Assembly (NCBI GenBank): GCA_963803575.1
Contig: CAWDMW010000002.1
Coordinates: 558,001 to 622,000, forward strand
From: CAWDMW01 sp963803575
GTDB taxonomy: Bacteria; Pseudomonadota; Alphaproteobacteria; Rickettsiales; UBA998
Reading direction: 5' to 3'
Length of the DNA: 64,000 bases
Every line of letters starts with the position of its first letter. Position 1 is the stretch's first letter. The notes beneath the pieces were generated by a model. That model was not told the origin of the DNA, did not search any database, and saw only the letters and a list, made by a program, of their open reading frames with translations. Of the stretch, positions 25,740 to 34,244 are shown one piece after another. Made by a program: the position numbers and the translations under genes.

Positions 25740-26108
25740 TTATTTCTTTTTCCCTGCGATTGGTACTGCCTTTCCTTTTCGGGTCCGGGCGTTAGTGTGC
25801 GTACGTTGCCCACGTACAGGCAACCGACGGCGATGACGGAGGCCGCGATAGCAACCCAGATCCATCAAGCGCTTAATATTCATACCTACTTCACGGCGCA
25901 ATTCACCTTCTACGGTGTAATCAGCGTCGATCAGCTCACGTACACGAATAATTTCTGAATCGGTTAATTGATTGATGCGCTTATTGGGGGCAATACCGGA
26001 TTTTTCGCAAAGCTCTTTCGCGCGCGCCTTGCCAATTCCATGAATATAGGTCAGTCCTATCTCCAGATGTTTGTTTGAGGGTATGTTTACACCTGCGATA
26101 CGTGCCAC
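25740..26108 (-). CDS. rpsM: 30S ribosomal protein S13
   Basis: 122 residues. MARIAGVNIPSNKHLEIGLTYIHGIG at the N-terminus and RGLRHRRRLPVRGQRTHTNARTRKG at the C-terminus are the S13 signatures. It sits in the 30S head. Unlike most alphaproteobacteria, secY and adk do not lie directly upstream: the gene follows its own promoter and a divergent secreted-protein gene, so the ribosomal superoperon is split here. Confidence 0.97.
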   Translation of the reverse strand: MARIAGVNIPSNKHLEIGLTYIHGIGKARAKELCEKSGIAPNKRINQLTDSEIIRVRELIDADYTVEGELRREVGMNIKRLMDLGCYRGLRHRRRLPVRGQRTHTNARTRKGKAVPIAGKKK

Positions 26109-26148
26109 TATCTGCCTTCCTTTACTGTACTTTCAAAAATAGATGCGG

Positions 26149-26176
26149 ATAATAGTGCCGACTCAATTAAAGTCAA
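26149..26176 (-). promoter_or_regulatory. Probable sigma-70 promoter of rpsM-rpsK-rpoA-rplQ
   Basis: On the minus strand TTGACT (26176-26171) and TATTAT (26154-26149) are separated by 16 bases, close to the sigma-70 consensus. Predicted transcription start is near 26142, giving a leader of about 34 bases to the rpsM ATG. This explains how the ribosomal block is expressed without secY-adk upstream. Confidence 0.65.
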
Positions 26177-26291
26177 GTCTAAAAACCCTAATATGGTCAA
26201 TTATTATTTAGTCTTTGCCTCTTCAGGGCATTCCTGATATTATTCTAAGTATAACAAAAATCATTATACAACTTGAATCAGGAATGTGTTT

Positions 26292-26771
26292 ATGCGTCAT
26301 ATGTTGTCGATCATCGTTATCGGTACGATAGTCTCTCTGTCTGTTCATAAAGTTCATGCTTTTGATGTGCAGACAAATGACCATAGATATTGTGGAAGCA
26401 ATCATGATTGTTCATCCTATCAACGTGATGATACTTATATGAAAGGGTATGGCGCGGTGCGTCGTAATCGTAATAATACCCGACATATTCCGCCAGTTGG
26501 GCGTGCGATTGCACCGCCGCAAGTATTTGTCCAGCCTGTGGTGCCGGTCGTTCCTCAGGTAACTATCCCCTTTGCCCAGCCATTTGGTCAGCAGCCTTAC
26601 TATCCTCCGGCAGCGGGGCAGCGTTATGGTTATGGTGTTCCGCAAACTCGCCTGTATCGTGACCCGCCTGTCGTGCCATTTCATCCTTATATTAACTCCG
26701 GACATCTTCAGCATCAGCCGCACCGCCGCCCTCATCGTCAGGGCGTCACCCTCAATTTTGGCGGGTTTTGA
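26292..26771 (+). CDS. Hypothetical secreted protein, Pro/Gln/Tyr-rich
   Basis: 159 residues from ATG 26292. A signal peptide (LSIIVIGTIVSLSVHKVHA) ends near residue 23. The mature protein starts with two Cys (YCGSNHDCSSY), then becomes basic and Pro/Val/Gln/Tyr-rich (VQPVVPVVPQVTIPFAQPFGQQ) with a C-terminal His/Arg stretch ending GVTLNFGGF. No family recognised; composition suggests an extended envelope protein. A 10-base inverted repeat (CATTCCTGAT at 26229, ATCAGGAATG at 26277) lies in its leader. Confidence 0.65.
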   Translation: MRHMLSIIVIGTIVSLSVHKVHAFDVQTNDHRYCGSNHDCSSYQRDDTYMKGYGAVRRNRNNTRHIPPVGRAIAPPQVFVQPVVPVVPQVTIPFAQPFGQQPYYPPAAGQRYGYGVPQTRLYRDPPVVPFHPYINSGHLQHQPHRRPHRQGVTLNFGGF

Positions 26772-26782
26772 TTGCTCTTTCT

Positions 26783-27997
26783 ATGAGTAACGTTCAAACA
26801 GATGCTCTTATTGTTGGTGCAGGGTTGGTTGGTGCTGCTCAGGCACTGGCGCTTGCAAAGCATGATATACGTTCAGTTCTTATTGATAAAATCACGCCCG
26901 ATGTAGTGATGAAAGCAGGGTATGACGGGCGTGTTAGTGCTATTTCTTATGCTTCACGTATGGTGCTGGATTATATTGATATATGGAACAATATTGCCTC
27001 TGACGCTGGGGCAATTGAGAGCATTATGGTGACAGAGGGTAATCCTCGTTCAGATATTGCTTTTCGTGCAGAAGATGTAGGGTCTGAACCCTTTGGCCAC
27101 ATGGTGCCAAACCATACGTTGAGGAATGCGCTTCTTGAAGCAGCAATGGAACATCCGCTGATTAATTGCGTCTTTGGGGAAACGATTGAGGCATTGGATT
27201 GTGCAGCAGGTGTGAGCGCTACGCTAAATAGTGGAAAGCAGGTGAGTGCGGATTTGCTGGCGATTGCCGATGGCCGTTACTCCACAATTCGCGAAAAGAT
27301 GGGTATCTCTGCACGCCGCTATACGTACCAGCAACATGCTATTGTTTGCACCGTTTCCCATACGCAACCGCACCATAATACAGCAACGGAATGGTTCTTT
27401 CCTGTAGGGCCATTGGCGTTGCTGCCAATGAATGGTGGCCATCGCTCATGTATTGTGTGGACAGAAGAAGATGCGCTGGCGCAACATATGGTGCAGTTAT
27501 CGGATAAAGAGTTTGAGGAAGAACTACGTGTGAAGCTGCAGGGAATGCTCGGTAACATCACGATTGAAGGTCAGCGTTATGCTTATCCGCTTAATTTGTT
27601 TCAGGCTGAACATTATACGGGCCAGAATTGTGTGGTGATAGGAGATGCGGCACATGCTATCCACCCTATTGCTGGTCAGGGAGTTAATCTGGGGTATCGT
27701 GATGTGGCGGTGCTGACCGAGTTACTGGTGGAAGCAAAGCACGCAGGGCAGCATTATGCTTCATCTGCGTTATTGCAGCGTTATCAGCAATGGCGCAGTT
27801 TTGATGCCTCCTCTATGGTAGCGACAACGGATGGATTAAACCGCCTATTTTCTAATCCCTCTCAAGCAGTGGCATTTATCCGTAATATGGGGATGGGACT
27901 ATTTGAACGCAGCCATACCTTAAAGCATTGCTTTATGGAAACGGCGATGGGGATGCGTGGCGATCTTCCTAAAATGTTACAGGGCATTCGCCTGTAA
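26783..27997 (+). CDS. FAD-dependent ubiquinone-biosynthesis hydroxylase (UbiH/COQ6 family)
   Basis: 404 residues from ATG 26783. Class A flavin monooxygenase: the N-terminal FAD dinucleotide site VGAGLVGA (11-18), the middle ADGRYSTIRE (DG motif), and GDAAHAIHPIAGQGVNLGYRD (GD motif with the UbiH signature) are all seen. Members hydroxylate the quinone ring during ubiquinone synthesis; which ring position cannot be told from sequence. It starts 12 bases after the secreted-protein gene and 14 bases before trkH. Confidence 0.88.
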   Translation: MSNVQTDALIVGAGLVGAAQALALAKHDIRSVLIDKITPDVVMKAGYDGRVSAISYASRMVLDYIDIWNNIASDAGAIESIMVTEGNPRSDIAFRAEDVGSEPFGHMVPNHTLRNALLEAAMEHPLINCVFGETIEALDCAAGVSATLNSGKQVSADLLAIADGRYSTIREKMGISARRYTYQQHAIVCTVSHTQPHHNTATEWFFPVGPLALLPMNGGHRSCIVWTEEDALAQHMVQLSDKEFEEELRVKLQGMLGNITIEGQRYAYPLNLFQAEHYTGQNCVVIGDAAHAIHPIAGQGVNLGYRDVAVLTELLVEAKHAGQHYASSALLQRYQQWRSFDASSMVATTDGLNRLFSNPSQAVAFIRNMGMGLFERSHTLKHCFMETAMGMRGDLPKMLQGIRL

Positions 27998-28010
27998 TTC
28001 GGATCGTTAC

Positions 28011-29459
28011 ATGTTTTGGCGTCCTATATTGCTGGTGAATGGGTTATTGCTTTCTGTGCTTGGTACCACCATGCTCTTTCCTATGGCGGCTGATCTGATT
28101 TCAGGTAACCGTGACTGGCAGGTCTTTGCAACATCTGGTTTGTTTACTCTGTTTATTGGAATGTCGTTGTTTCTGGCAAACAGAGGCTATCAGAACCAGT
28201 TAAAAATCCGGCAGGCGTTCTTACTGACCACGACCAGCTACATCACTATTTCTATTTTTTCGGCTGTACCCCTGTATCTCTCTGAACTGGGATTAAGCTG
28301 GACACATGCTTTTTTTGAAGCCGTATCAGGTATCACCTCTACTGGCGCCACCGTTATGACCGGGCTGGATGTTGCGCCGCCAGGGATTTTGCTATGGCGC
28401 TCCTTGCTCAATGCGCTTGGAGGTATTGGTATTGTGGTGATGGCGCTTGCTGTATTGCCGATGTTACGCATTGGAGGAATGCAACTCTTTCGCACAGAAT
28501 CCTCAGATAAGAGTGAGAAAGTGCTGCCACGTACCCCACAAATCGCCACAACGATTACGTTTATTTTTCTCGTACTCACGATTATTTGCGGCTGGTGTTA
28601 CTGGATTGCTGGTATGAGTGGGTTTGATGCATTGTGCCATGCACTAACAACGATTGCAACGGGGGGGCTGTCCACGCATGACGCCTCTATTGGGTATTAT
28701 AATTCCCCAGCCATTGAGTTGATTGCTATTTGTTTTATGCTGGCCGGGTCTATTCCACTGATGCTGTATTATCATATTTTGCATGGTAACTCTGCCGCAT
28801 TTTATCGAAACACGCAAGTGCAGTTCTTTTTTTCAATGGTTGCGATTGTCAGTGTGGTGCTAATGTTGTGGTTAATGGTAACACAGGACGATATGGCACT
28901 GGTGGATGCAATGCGTCACGCGTTGTTTGCGACGGTAGCCATTATTACCACCACCGGATATGGCACGCAGGATTACGTGCAATGGGGAGGATTTGCGGTG
29001 CATTTGCTGTTTATGTTAACGATTGTGGGCGGGTGTACAGGATCGACGACCGGCGGCATCAAAATTTTTCGCTTTCAGGTACTTTATGCCACCGCGAAAG
29101 CGCAGTTAAACCAATTAGTGCAACCGCATGGTGTGTTTATTCCCCGTTATGAGGGCAAGCCGATTCCGGAAGGGGTCATTTCTTCTGTCATGACATTTCT
29201 GCTGCTGTTCGCTTTCTGTTTTATGATGTTTTCCACCATATTATCTATGTCCGGTGTTGATTTCCTTACCAGCATGAGCGCCGTGTCACAGGCGCTGGCT
29301 AATGTTGGGCAGGGAATGGGGCCGGTAATTGGATCTAGTGGGCACTATGCAGATTTGCCTGTTACCGCGAAATGGGTGTTGTCTGCGGCCATGATTATGG
29401 GGCGGTTAGAGTTATTTACGGTAATTATCGTCTTTACACCGATGTTTTGGAACCGCTAA
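28011..29459 (+). CDS. trkH: Trk/Ktr-type potassium transporter membrane subunit
   Basis: 482 residues from ATG 28011, with about ten hydrophobic segments. The four pore-loop repeats of the superfamily are visible, e.g. VSGITSTGATVMTGLD, ALTTIATGGLSTHDAS, VAIITTTGYGTQDY and SQALANVGQGMGPVIG. Works with a cytoplasmic TrkA/KtrA-type RCK protein, which is not in the window. The LVTIVGGCTGSTTGGIKIFR-like region (MLTIVGGCTGSTTGG) is typical of TrkH/TrkG. Confidence 0.92.
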   Translation: MFWRPILLVNGLLLSVLGTTMLFPMAADLISGNRDWQVFATSGLFTLFIGMSLFLANRGYQNQLKIRQAFLLTTTSYITISIFSAVPLYLSELGLSWTHAFFEAVSGITSTGATVMTGLDVAPPGILLWRSLLNALGGIGIVVMALAVLPMLRIGGMQLFRTESSDKSEKVLPRTPQIATTITFIFLVLTIICGWCYWIAGMSGFDALCHALTTIATGGLSTHDASIGYYNSPAIELIAICFMLAGSIPLMLYYHILHGNSAAFYRNTQVQFFFSMVAIVSVVLMLWLMVTQDDMALVDAMRHALFATVAIITTTGYGTQDYVQWGGFAVHLLFMLTIVGGCTGSTTGGIKIFRFQVLYATAKAQLNQLVQPHGVFIPRYEGKPIPEGVISSVMTFLLLFAFCFMMFSTILSMSGVDFLTSMSAVSQALANVGQGMGPVIGSSGHYADLPVTAKWVLSAAMIMGRLELFTVIIVFTPMFWNR

Positions 29460-29527
29460 GAATTTGTGATGTCTGTTTTTGATACAGGCTGGACAAGCGC
29501 GAGGGCATGGGGCATAACTAGGGTGAT

Positions 29528-30616
29528 ATGCTCTATAATCTTTTATCACCACTTGCGGATGAATTCCAGCTCTTCAACCTCTTTCGTTACCTGACGTTTC
29601 GCAGTGGAGGGGCGGTGCTGACCAGCTTGCTTGTGAGTTTCTTATTTACCCCCTACATGATACGCTGGCTCAAAGCTAGGCAAGGCAAAGGGCAGCCTAT
29701 TCGCAGTGATGGCCCTGCCTCTCACGTGCTAACCAAGCAAGGAACGCCCACGATGGGTGGGGCGATGATTTTGTTGTCTGTGACGCTCTCTACTGTGTTA
29801 TGGGCAGATATTACGAATCAGTATGTGTGGATTGTGATGCTGGTAACGCTGGGGTTTGGTGCGATTGGTTTTATGGATGATTATCTGAAAGTTAGCAAGC
29901 GCAACACGAAAGGATTGTCGGGCAAGTTAAAACTACTATTGCAGTGTGTTATTGGAATGTTTGCAGGGTATTGGGCGTTACAGGTGGCTGATGCCGATCA
30001 GGCAACGCGGTTGGCCGTTCCATTTTTTAAGGATGTTTTCCCTGATATTGGATGGGCGTATTTGATGTTTGGTGTGCTGGTGATTGTCGGGTCATCTAAC
30101 GCAGTGAACCTGACGGATGGGCTGGACGGGCTGGCCATTGTTCCGATCATGATGGCCGCTGCTTGTTTTGCCCTGATTAGTTATCTGGTAGGAAATGCCT
30201 TATTCGCGTCTTACTTACAGATTCATCAGGTGCCGGGTACAGGTGAGCTGGCTGTTTTTTGCGCGGCGCTCATTGGAGCTGGACTTGGTTTCTTATGGTA
30301 TAATGCGCCTCCTGCCATGATCTTTATGGGAGATACCGGAAGTCTGGCATTTGGTGGGTCTATCGGTACGATTGCCTTTATTACCAAGCATGAATTGGTG
30401 CTGGCTATTATAGGGGGACTGTTTGTGTTGGAAGCGGTTTCTGTGATTATGCAGGTGGCTTCTTTTAAATTGACCGGAAAACGCATCTTTCGTATGGCAC
30501 CGATTCATCACCATTTTGAGAAACTAGGCTGGTCAGAACCTACTGTGGTGATTCGCTTCTGGATTATTGCCGCGGTGTTAGCATTAATTGGCCTTTCCAG
30601 TCTGAAATTGCGTTAA
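29528..30616 (+). CDS. mraY: Phospho-N-acetylmuramoyl-pentapeptide transferase
   Basis: 362 residues, ten membrane segments. MraY makes lipid I from UDP-MurNAc-pentapeptide and undecaprenyl phosphate. Catalytic-loop motifs: GTPTMGGAMIL, FMDDYLKV, SNAVNLTDGLDGLA, FMGDTGSLAFGG and APIHHHFEKLGWSE. Its stop overlaps the murD start (TAATG), so the two are coupled; the rest of the dcw cluster (murF, ftsW, murG) is not adjacent. Confidence 0.97.
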   Translation: MLYNLLSPLADEFQLFNLFRYLTFRSGGAVLTSLLVSFLFTPYMIRWLKARQGKGQPIRSDGPASHVLTKQGTPTMGGAMILLSVTLSTVLWADITNQYVWIVMLVTLGFGAIGFMDDYLKVSKRNTKGLSGKLKLLLQCVIGMFAGYWALQVADADQATRLAVPFFKDVFPDIGWAYLMFGVLVIVGSSNAVNLTDGLDGLAIVPIMMAAACFALISYLVGNALFASYLQIHQVPGTGELAVFCAALIGAGLGFLWYNAPPAMIFMGDTGSLAFGGSIGTIAFITKHELVLAIIGGLFVLEAVSVIMQVASFKLTGKRIFRMAPIHHHFEKLGWSEPTVVIRFWIIAAVLALIGLSSLKLR

Positions 30617-31947
30617 TGATTCTGCTACCACAGTATCAAGGGCGTTATGTTGGCGTATTAGGTCTTGGAAAATCCGGTATGTCCACTTACGCCGCACTTA
30701 AGCAAGCTGGTGCAGAGTTAGTGGCGTGGGATGATAAAGGCGCACATGACACGATTGCCCTGACGCATTATGATGCATGGGACTGGCAGCGGCTGGATTG
30801 TGTGATTGTTAGTCCGGGTATTGCATTATACCATCCCGAGCCACATTCCATCGTTCAACATAGTAGGCTTCACAATACGCGCATTACCTGCGATATATCG
30901 CTGCTTATGGAAGCCTGCCCTGATGCAACCTATATAGGGATTACCGGCACGAATGGGAAGTCCACCACAACCGCGCTCACAACGCATATGTTGCGTGAAG
31001 CGGGCTGTGACGTGCAGTATGGCGGCAATATTGGTGTGCCTGCATTGGCCATGCAAGTGGGTGCTGTATATGTGCTGGAATTGTCATCTTACCAGCTGGA
31101 AATCATGGATACAGGGGTACTGGACATTGCGTGCTTGCTGAACATTACGCCCGATCACCTGGAACATCATGGCAGCATGACGTCTTACATTGCCGCGAAA
31201 CAGCGCATATTTCGTGGGCAACATGATGGCAATACCGCACTGATGGCTATGGATGATGGCTATACACGCGACATTGCTGCCACCATGCCACACGCTATCA
31301 CCGTATCGCAGCATTGTCATGAGCAATGCGATGTGTATATGCAGGATCAACATCTGGTGGATGTAACGGGTGATGCATTGCTACGGTACGACTTATCTGT
31401 GATCGCTTCGCTTCAGGGCGGACATAATCATCAAAATGCCTGTGTGGCTTATGCGATTTGCCGTATGATGGGACATACGCCTGATGTCATCTATGAGGCC
31501 ATGCTGTCATTTGCCGGACTGCCCCACCGTATGGAAGCCGTTGCTGTGATTGATGGCGTGACCTTTATTAATGATAGCAAAGCAACCAATGCTGATGCGG
31601 CAGCTAAGTCGCTGGCCACGTATCACTGCATTTACTGGATTGTGGGTGGCGTGGCAAAAGCAGGCGGTATTTCTACGCTTGCACACTTGTTTCCTCGCAT
31701 TGAACACGCTTATTGCATTGGTGAAGACATGCAGCCTTTCACAGAGGTCTTGCGACAGGAAAATGTTGCTTACCATGAATGTCATACGTTACATGCTGCG
31801 CTACATGCTGCTTTTACAGATGCCAGAGGCCAGCAGAACGCGGTGATTTTACTGGCACCTGCCGCGGCGTCATTTGACCAGTTTGCCAGCTTTGAAGCGC
31901 GTGGTGATGAGTTCCGTGACATAGTGGGAAAGCTGATGGAACATTAA
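30616..31947 (+). CDS. murD: UDP-N-acetylmuramoylalanine--D-glutamate ligase
   Basis: 443 residues. MurD adds D-Glu to UDP-MurNAc-L-Ala. Domain 1 has VLGLGKSGMS; the ATP loop GTNGKST is at 111-117; the ligase domains show NITPDHLEHHG, LPHRME, NDSKATNADAAAKSL and the closing APAAASFDQFASFEARGDEF. It overlaps by four bases the convergent phosphatase-like gene, so the dcw fragment ends here without ftsW. Confidence 0.96.
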   Translation: MILLPQYQGRYVGVLGLGKSGMSTYAALKQAGAELVAWDDKGAHDTIALTHYDAWDWQRLDCVIVSPGIALYHPEPHSIVQHSRLHNTRITCDISLLMEACPDATYIGITGTNGKSTTTALTTHMLREAGCDVQYGGNIGVPALAMQVGAVYVLELSSYQLEIMDTGVLDIACLLNITPDHLEHHGSMTSYIAAKQRIFRGQHDGNTALMAMDDGYTRDIAATMPHAITVSQHCHEQCDVYMQDQHLVDVTGDALLRYDLSVIASLQGGHNHQNACVAYAICRMMGHTPDVIYEAMLSFAGLPHRMEAVAVIDGVTFINDSKATNADAAAKSLATYHCIYWIVGGVAKAGGISTLAHLFPRIEHAYCIGEDMQPFTEVLRQENVAYHECHTLHAALHAAFTDARGQQNAVILLAPAAASFDQFASFEARGDEFRDIVGKLMEH

Positions 31948-32561
31948 GGGCGGATGTTCCAACTCTCACAATGCCAGTGTGTCGTATGTGTAAAGATGCC
32001 GAGCGCGCCAGTCGCCAGCTTTATGGCATGATGCTGGCAAAAGCCTGCCATGTCTCCGGTAATGTGTGGTGCAAAGCGTGCAATACCGTTGCTGGTAATT
32101 ACCAGAATGGTGCGGCCTGCCTGCTGCGTGGTAAGGGTATGTGCCAGATTGTTCCATCCTGCGATAATGGCATCTATGTCTGCTACCCATCCTTGTGGTA
32201 GCAATGCATCTCTGTCCCATGCTTGCAATGCCTCTTTCCCAATACGTGCAATAACACGATCTTCGGGCTGATATTCGTCCACTCCGTAATCAATTTCATT
32301 AAGAAAAGCGGCTTGTGTCACGGGGAGGTGGGTGCCATGTTCCTGCTGTATGATGTTCGCCATTTCAATGGTGCGTTGAAGCTGGGATGTTACGATGCTG
32401 TCAGGCTGTAAATCATGCGCCGTCAGATACGTTGCCAGTGAGCGTGCTTGCTGCTTCCCGGATTCCACCAGTGGCATATTGGTTGTGCCAACGCGGCGCA
32501 CTATGTCACCACTGGCAAATGTGTTGCCATGACGGGCAATCAGTAATGTTGTGGTGGTCAT
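31944..32561 (-). CDS. Histidine phosphatase-superfamily protein with atypical second motif
   Basis: 205 residues. The N-terminal phosphoglycerate mutase-like motif ARHGNTF provides the usual phosphorylated His (residue 10), with RVGTTNMPLVESGKQQA and SQLQRTIEMA following. The second catalytic His motif, normally SHGG, reads TSNGIARF here, so the second His is absent. It overlaps kdsB upstream by four bases and may be functionally linked to Kdo or LPS synthesis; I infer this only from position. Activity is uncertain. Confidence 0.75.
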   Translation of the reverse strand: MTTTTLLIARHGNTFASGDIVRRVGTTNMPLVESGKQQARSLATYLTAHDLQPDSIVTSQLQRTIEMANIIQQEHGTHLPVTQAAFLNEIDYGVDEYQPEDRVIARIGKEALQAWDRDALLPQGWVADIDAIIAGWNNLAHTLTTQQAGRTILVITSNGIARFAPHITGDMAGFCQHHAIKLATGALGIFTHTTHWHCESWNIRP

Positions 32562-33370
32562 GGTAATAATTCCCCGTATTGCGTAATCAGCGCCTCGGCA
32601 CGTGCAATGTCCTTTGGACTATCAACCCCAGACATGCTTGCACGCTCACCGTAAGTCACGGGTACGCAGCGTATCATATAGCCATGTTCTAATAAGCGTA
32701 ACTGTTCCAGCCCTTCCAGCTGTTCGTAATGCCCTTGAGGTAATGTTGGGAAACGCATCAATGTTTTGTGGCTATAGCCATACAGGCCAATATGCCTATA
32801 AACCGGACTTATTGGCGTGGTTTCGCGTTGTGCTTCTTCTCCACGAATGGCGGGGATAATGTTCTTGCTAAACCAGAATGCTTCTTTGGTGTCAGGATGA
32901 AACGCTGCACATGTACCACTGAAAGGAGTGGATTGTTTATGCTGACGCAGCGCGTCCAGCGTTTGCCAGTCCAGTTGCACAACGGGTGTGACAACATCGC
33001 ATGGGGTTTTCTGATAAGACGCGATCAGCGATTGCAGGATATGAGGCGGAGTAAGCGGGGCATCGCCTTGAAGGTTTATGATAAAATCCGGTACTGCGTC
33101 CAACTGCTCAACCGCTTGTGCCACACGGTCTGTACCGCTTTCACACTCAGGTAACGTCATCAGACAAGCAACGTGTAATTCATCACATAACGCAGTAATA
33201 CGTGCATCATCCGTGGTAACGTAGACATGAATGTCAGCGGCGTGTTGCGCGCTGGCACGTGCAATATCTACCACACGTTTTAACATAGGTTGACCGGCAA
33301 TCATGGCAAGGGGTTTACCGGGCAAACGGCTTGATCCATAGCGTGCGGGAATGATGATGGCGGTGTTCAT
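32558..33370 (-). CDS. kdsB: CMP-Kdo synthetase
   Basis: 270 residues from ATG 33370. KdsB activates Kdo with CTP for lipopolysaccharide assembly, implying a Gram-negative envelope with LPS. The nucleotide site IIPARYGSSRLPGKPL lies at residues 6-21; NLQGDAP (Mg binding), SGTDRVAQAVE and YRHIGLYGYSHKTL are family motifs. Start overlaps the trhO stop as ATGA; an upstream in-frame start would run into trhO. Confidence 0.95.
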   Translation of the reverse strand: MNTAIIIPARYGSSRLPGKPLAMIAGQPMLKRVVDIARASAQHAADIHVYVTTDDARITALCDELHVACLMTLPECESGTDRVAQAVEQLDAVPDFIINLQGDAPLTPPHILQSLIASYQKTPCDVVTPVVQLDWQTLDALRQHKQSTPFSGTCAAFHPDTKEAFWFSKNIIPAIRGEEAQRETTPISPVYRHIGLYGYSHKTLMRFPTLPQGHYEQLEGLEQLRLLEHGYMIRCVPVTYGERASMSGVDSPKDIARAEALITQYGELLP

Positions 33371-34230
33371 GCGGATGGTTGCACAGGTAAGGGATGGTTG
33401 GATGGCAGATGGGTTGCACAATGTCGGCAGCGTGTATTGGCAATATAGTCAGGGTGGCGCAAATCGCTGGCTACCAGAGTATGCCCACATGCCGGGCAGT
33501 GTGTGGCTTGCTTATCAATGCCGTGCTGATGCCCCACCGCTACCCGATCATCAAACACATAACAGGAACCTTCCCACAGGCTTTCTTCCTTTGGTATTTC
33601 TGCCAGGTAGCGTAAAATACCGCCTTTAAGATGATACACTTGCTCATAGCCTTGCTCTTTCAGCCATGCCGTGTATTTCTCACACCGTATGCCGCCCGTA
33701 CAAAACGTAGCGATAGGGGTATCTTTGGGTACATCCAGCAACTGGTCTGTAACATGCGGCAAGTGGTTAAAGTTGCGTGTGTCAGGATCAACGGCGCCCT
33801 GAAACGTGCCCAGATGTGTTTCATAGCGATTGCGTGTATCCAGCACAACCACATCACTACGCGCAATAAGCTGGTTCCATGCTTGCGGTTCTACATAGTC
33901 CCCAGTAGCCGCTTCGTCGCCAATAGGGGCACCAATTTTTACCAGCACAGGTTTGATGCGTACCTTAGCTTTTCTAAATGCCTGTATCGGTGAGTCGCTG
34001 CGTGTTTGCGAAAAGTCACAGTCTAGGCAGGTTTTTATGCTGGTGATAGCACCGTCCAGATGGCTTTCCGTTGCACATAATGTGGCATTGATCCCTTCTG
34101 TGGCCAGCAAAATTGTGCCACGCACTTGTTGTTGCTCAAGCACCTCCAGTAGCTGCTGCTTTAGGGCAGGTAAGTGTTGCTCAGCTAATGGAAAAAATGC
34201 ATAGAACGTACTGACGACGTAGCCATTCAT
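33367..34230 (-). CDS. trhO: tRNA uridine(34) hydroxylase TrhO (UPF0176, rhodanese-like)
   Basis: 287 residues from ATG 34230. TrhO uses oxygen to hydroxylate U34 of tRNAs, the first step to 5-methoxy or carboxymethoxy-uridine. N-terminal acylphosphatase-like part (STFYAFFPL, GTILLATEGINATLC), middle rhodanese domain with VVLDTRNRYETHLGTFQGA and active Cys177 in FCTGGIRCEK, and C-terminal zinc-type Cys pairs (CPACGHTL, CRHC). Overlaps kdsB. Confidence 0.93.
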   Translation of the reverse strand: MNGYVVSTFYAFFPLAEQHLPALKQQLLEVLEQQQVRGTILLATEGINATLCATESHLDGAITSIKTCLDCDFSQTRSDSPIQAFRKAKVRIKPVLVKIGAPIGDEAATGDYVEPQAWNQLIARSDVVVLDTRNRYETHLGTFQGAVDPDTRNFNHLPHVTDQLLDVPKDTPIATFCTGGIRCEKYTAWLKEQGYEQVYHLKGGILRYLAEIPKEESLWEGSCYVFDDRVAVGHQHGIDKQATHCPACGHTLVASDLRHPDYIANTRCRHCATHLPSNHPLPVQPSA

Positions 34231-34244
34231 AGATACCCGCCTGA

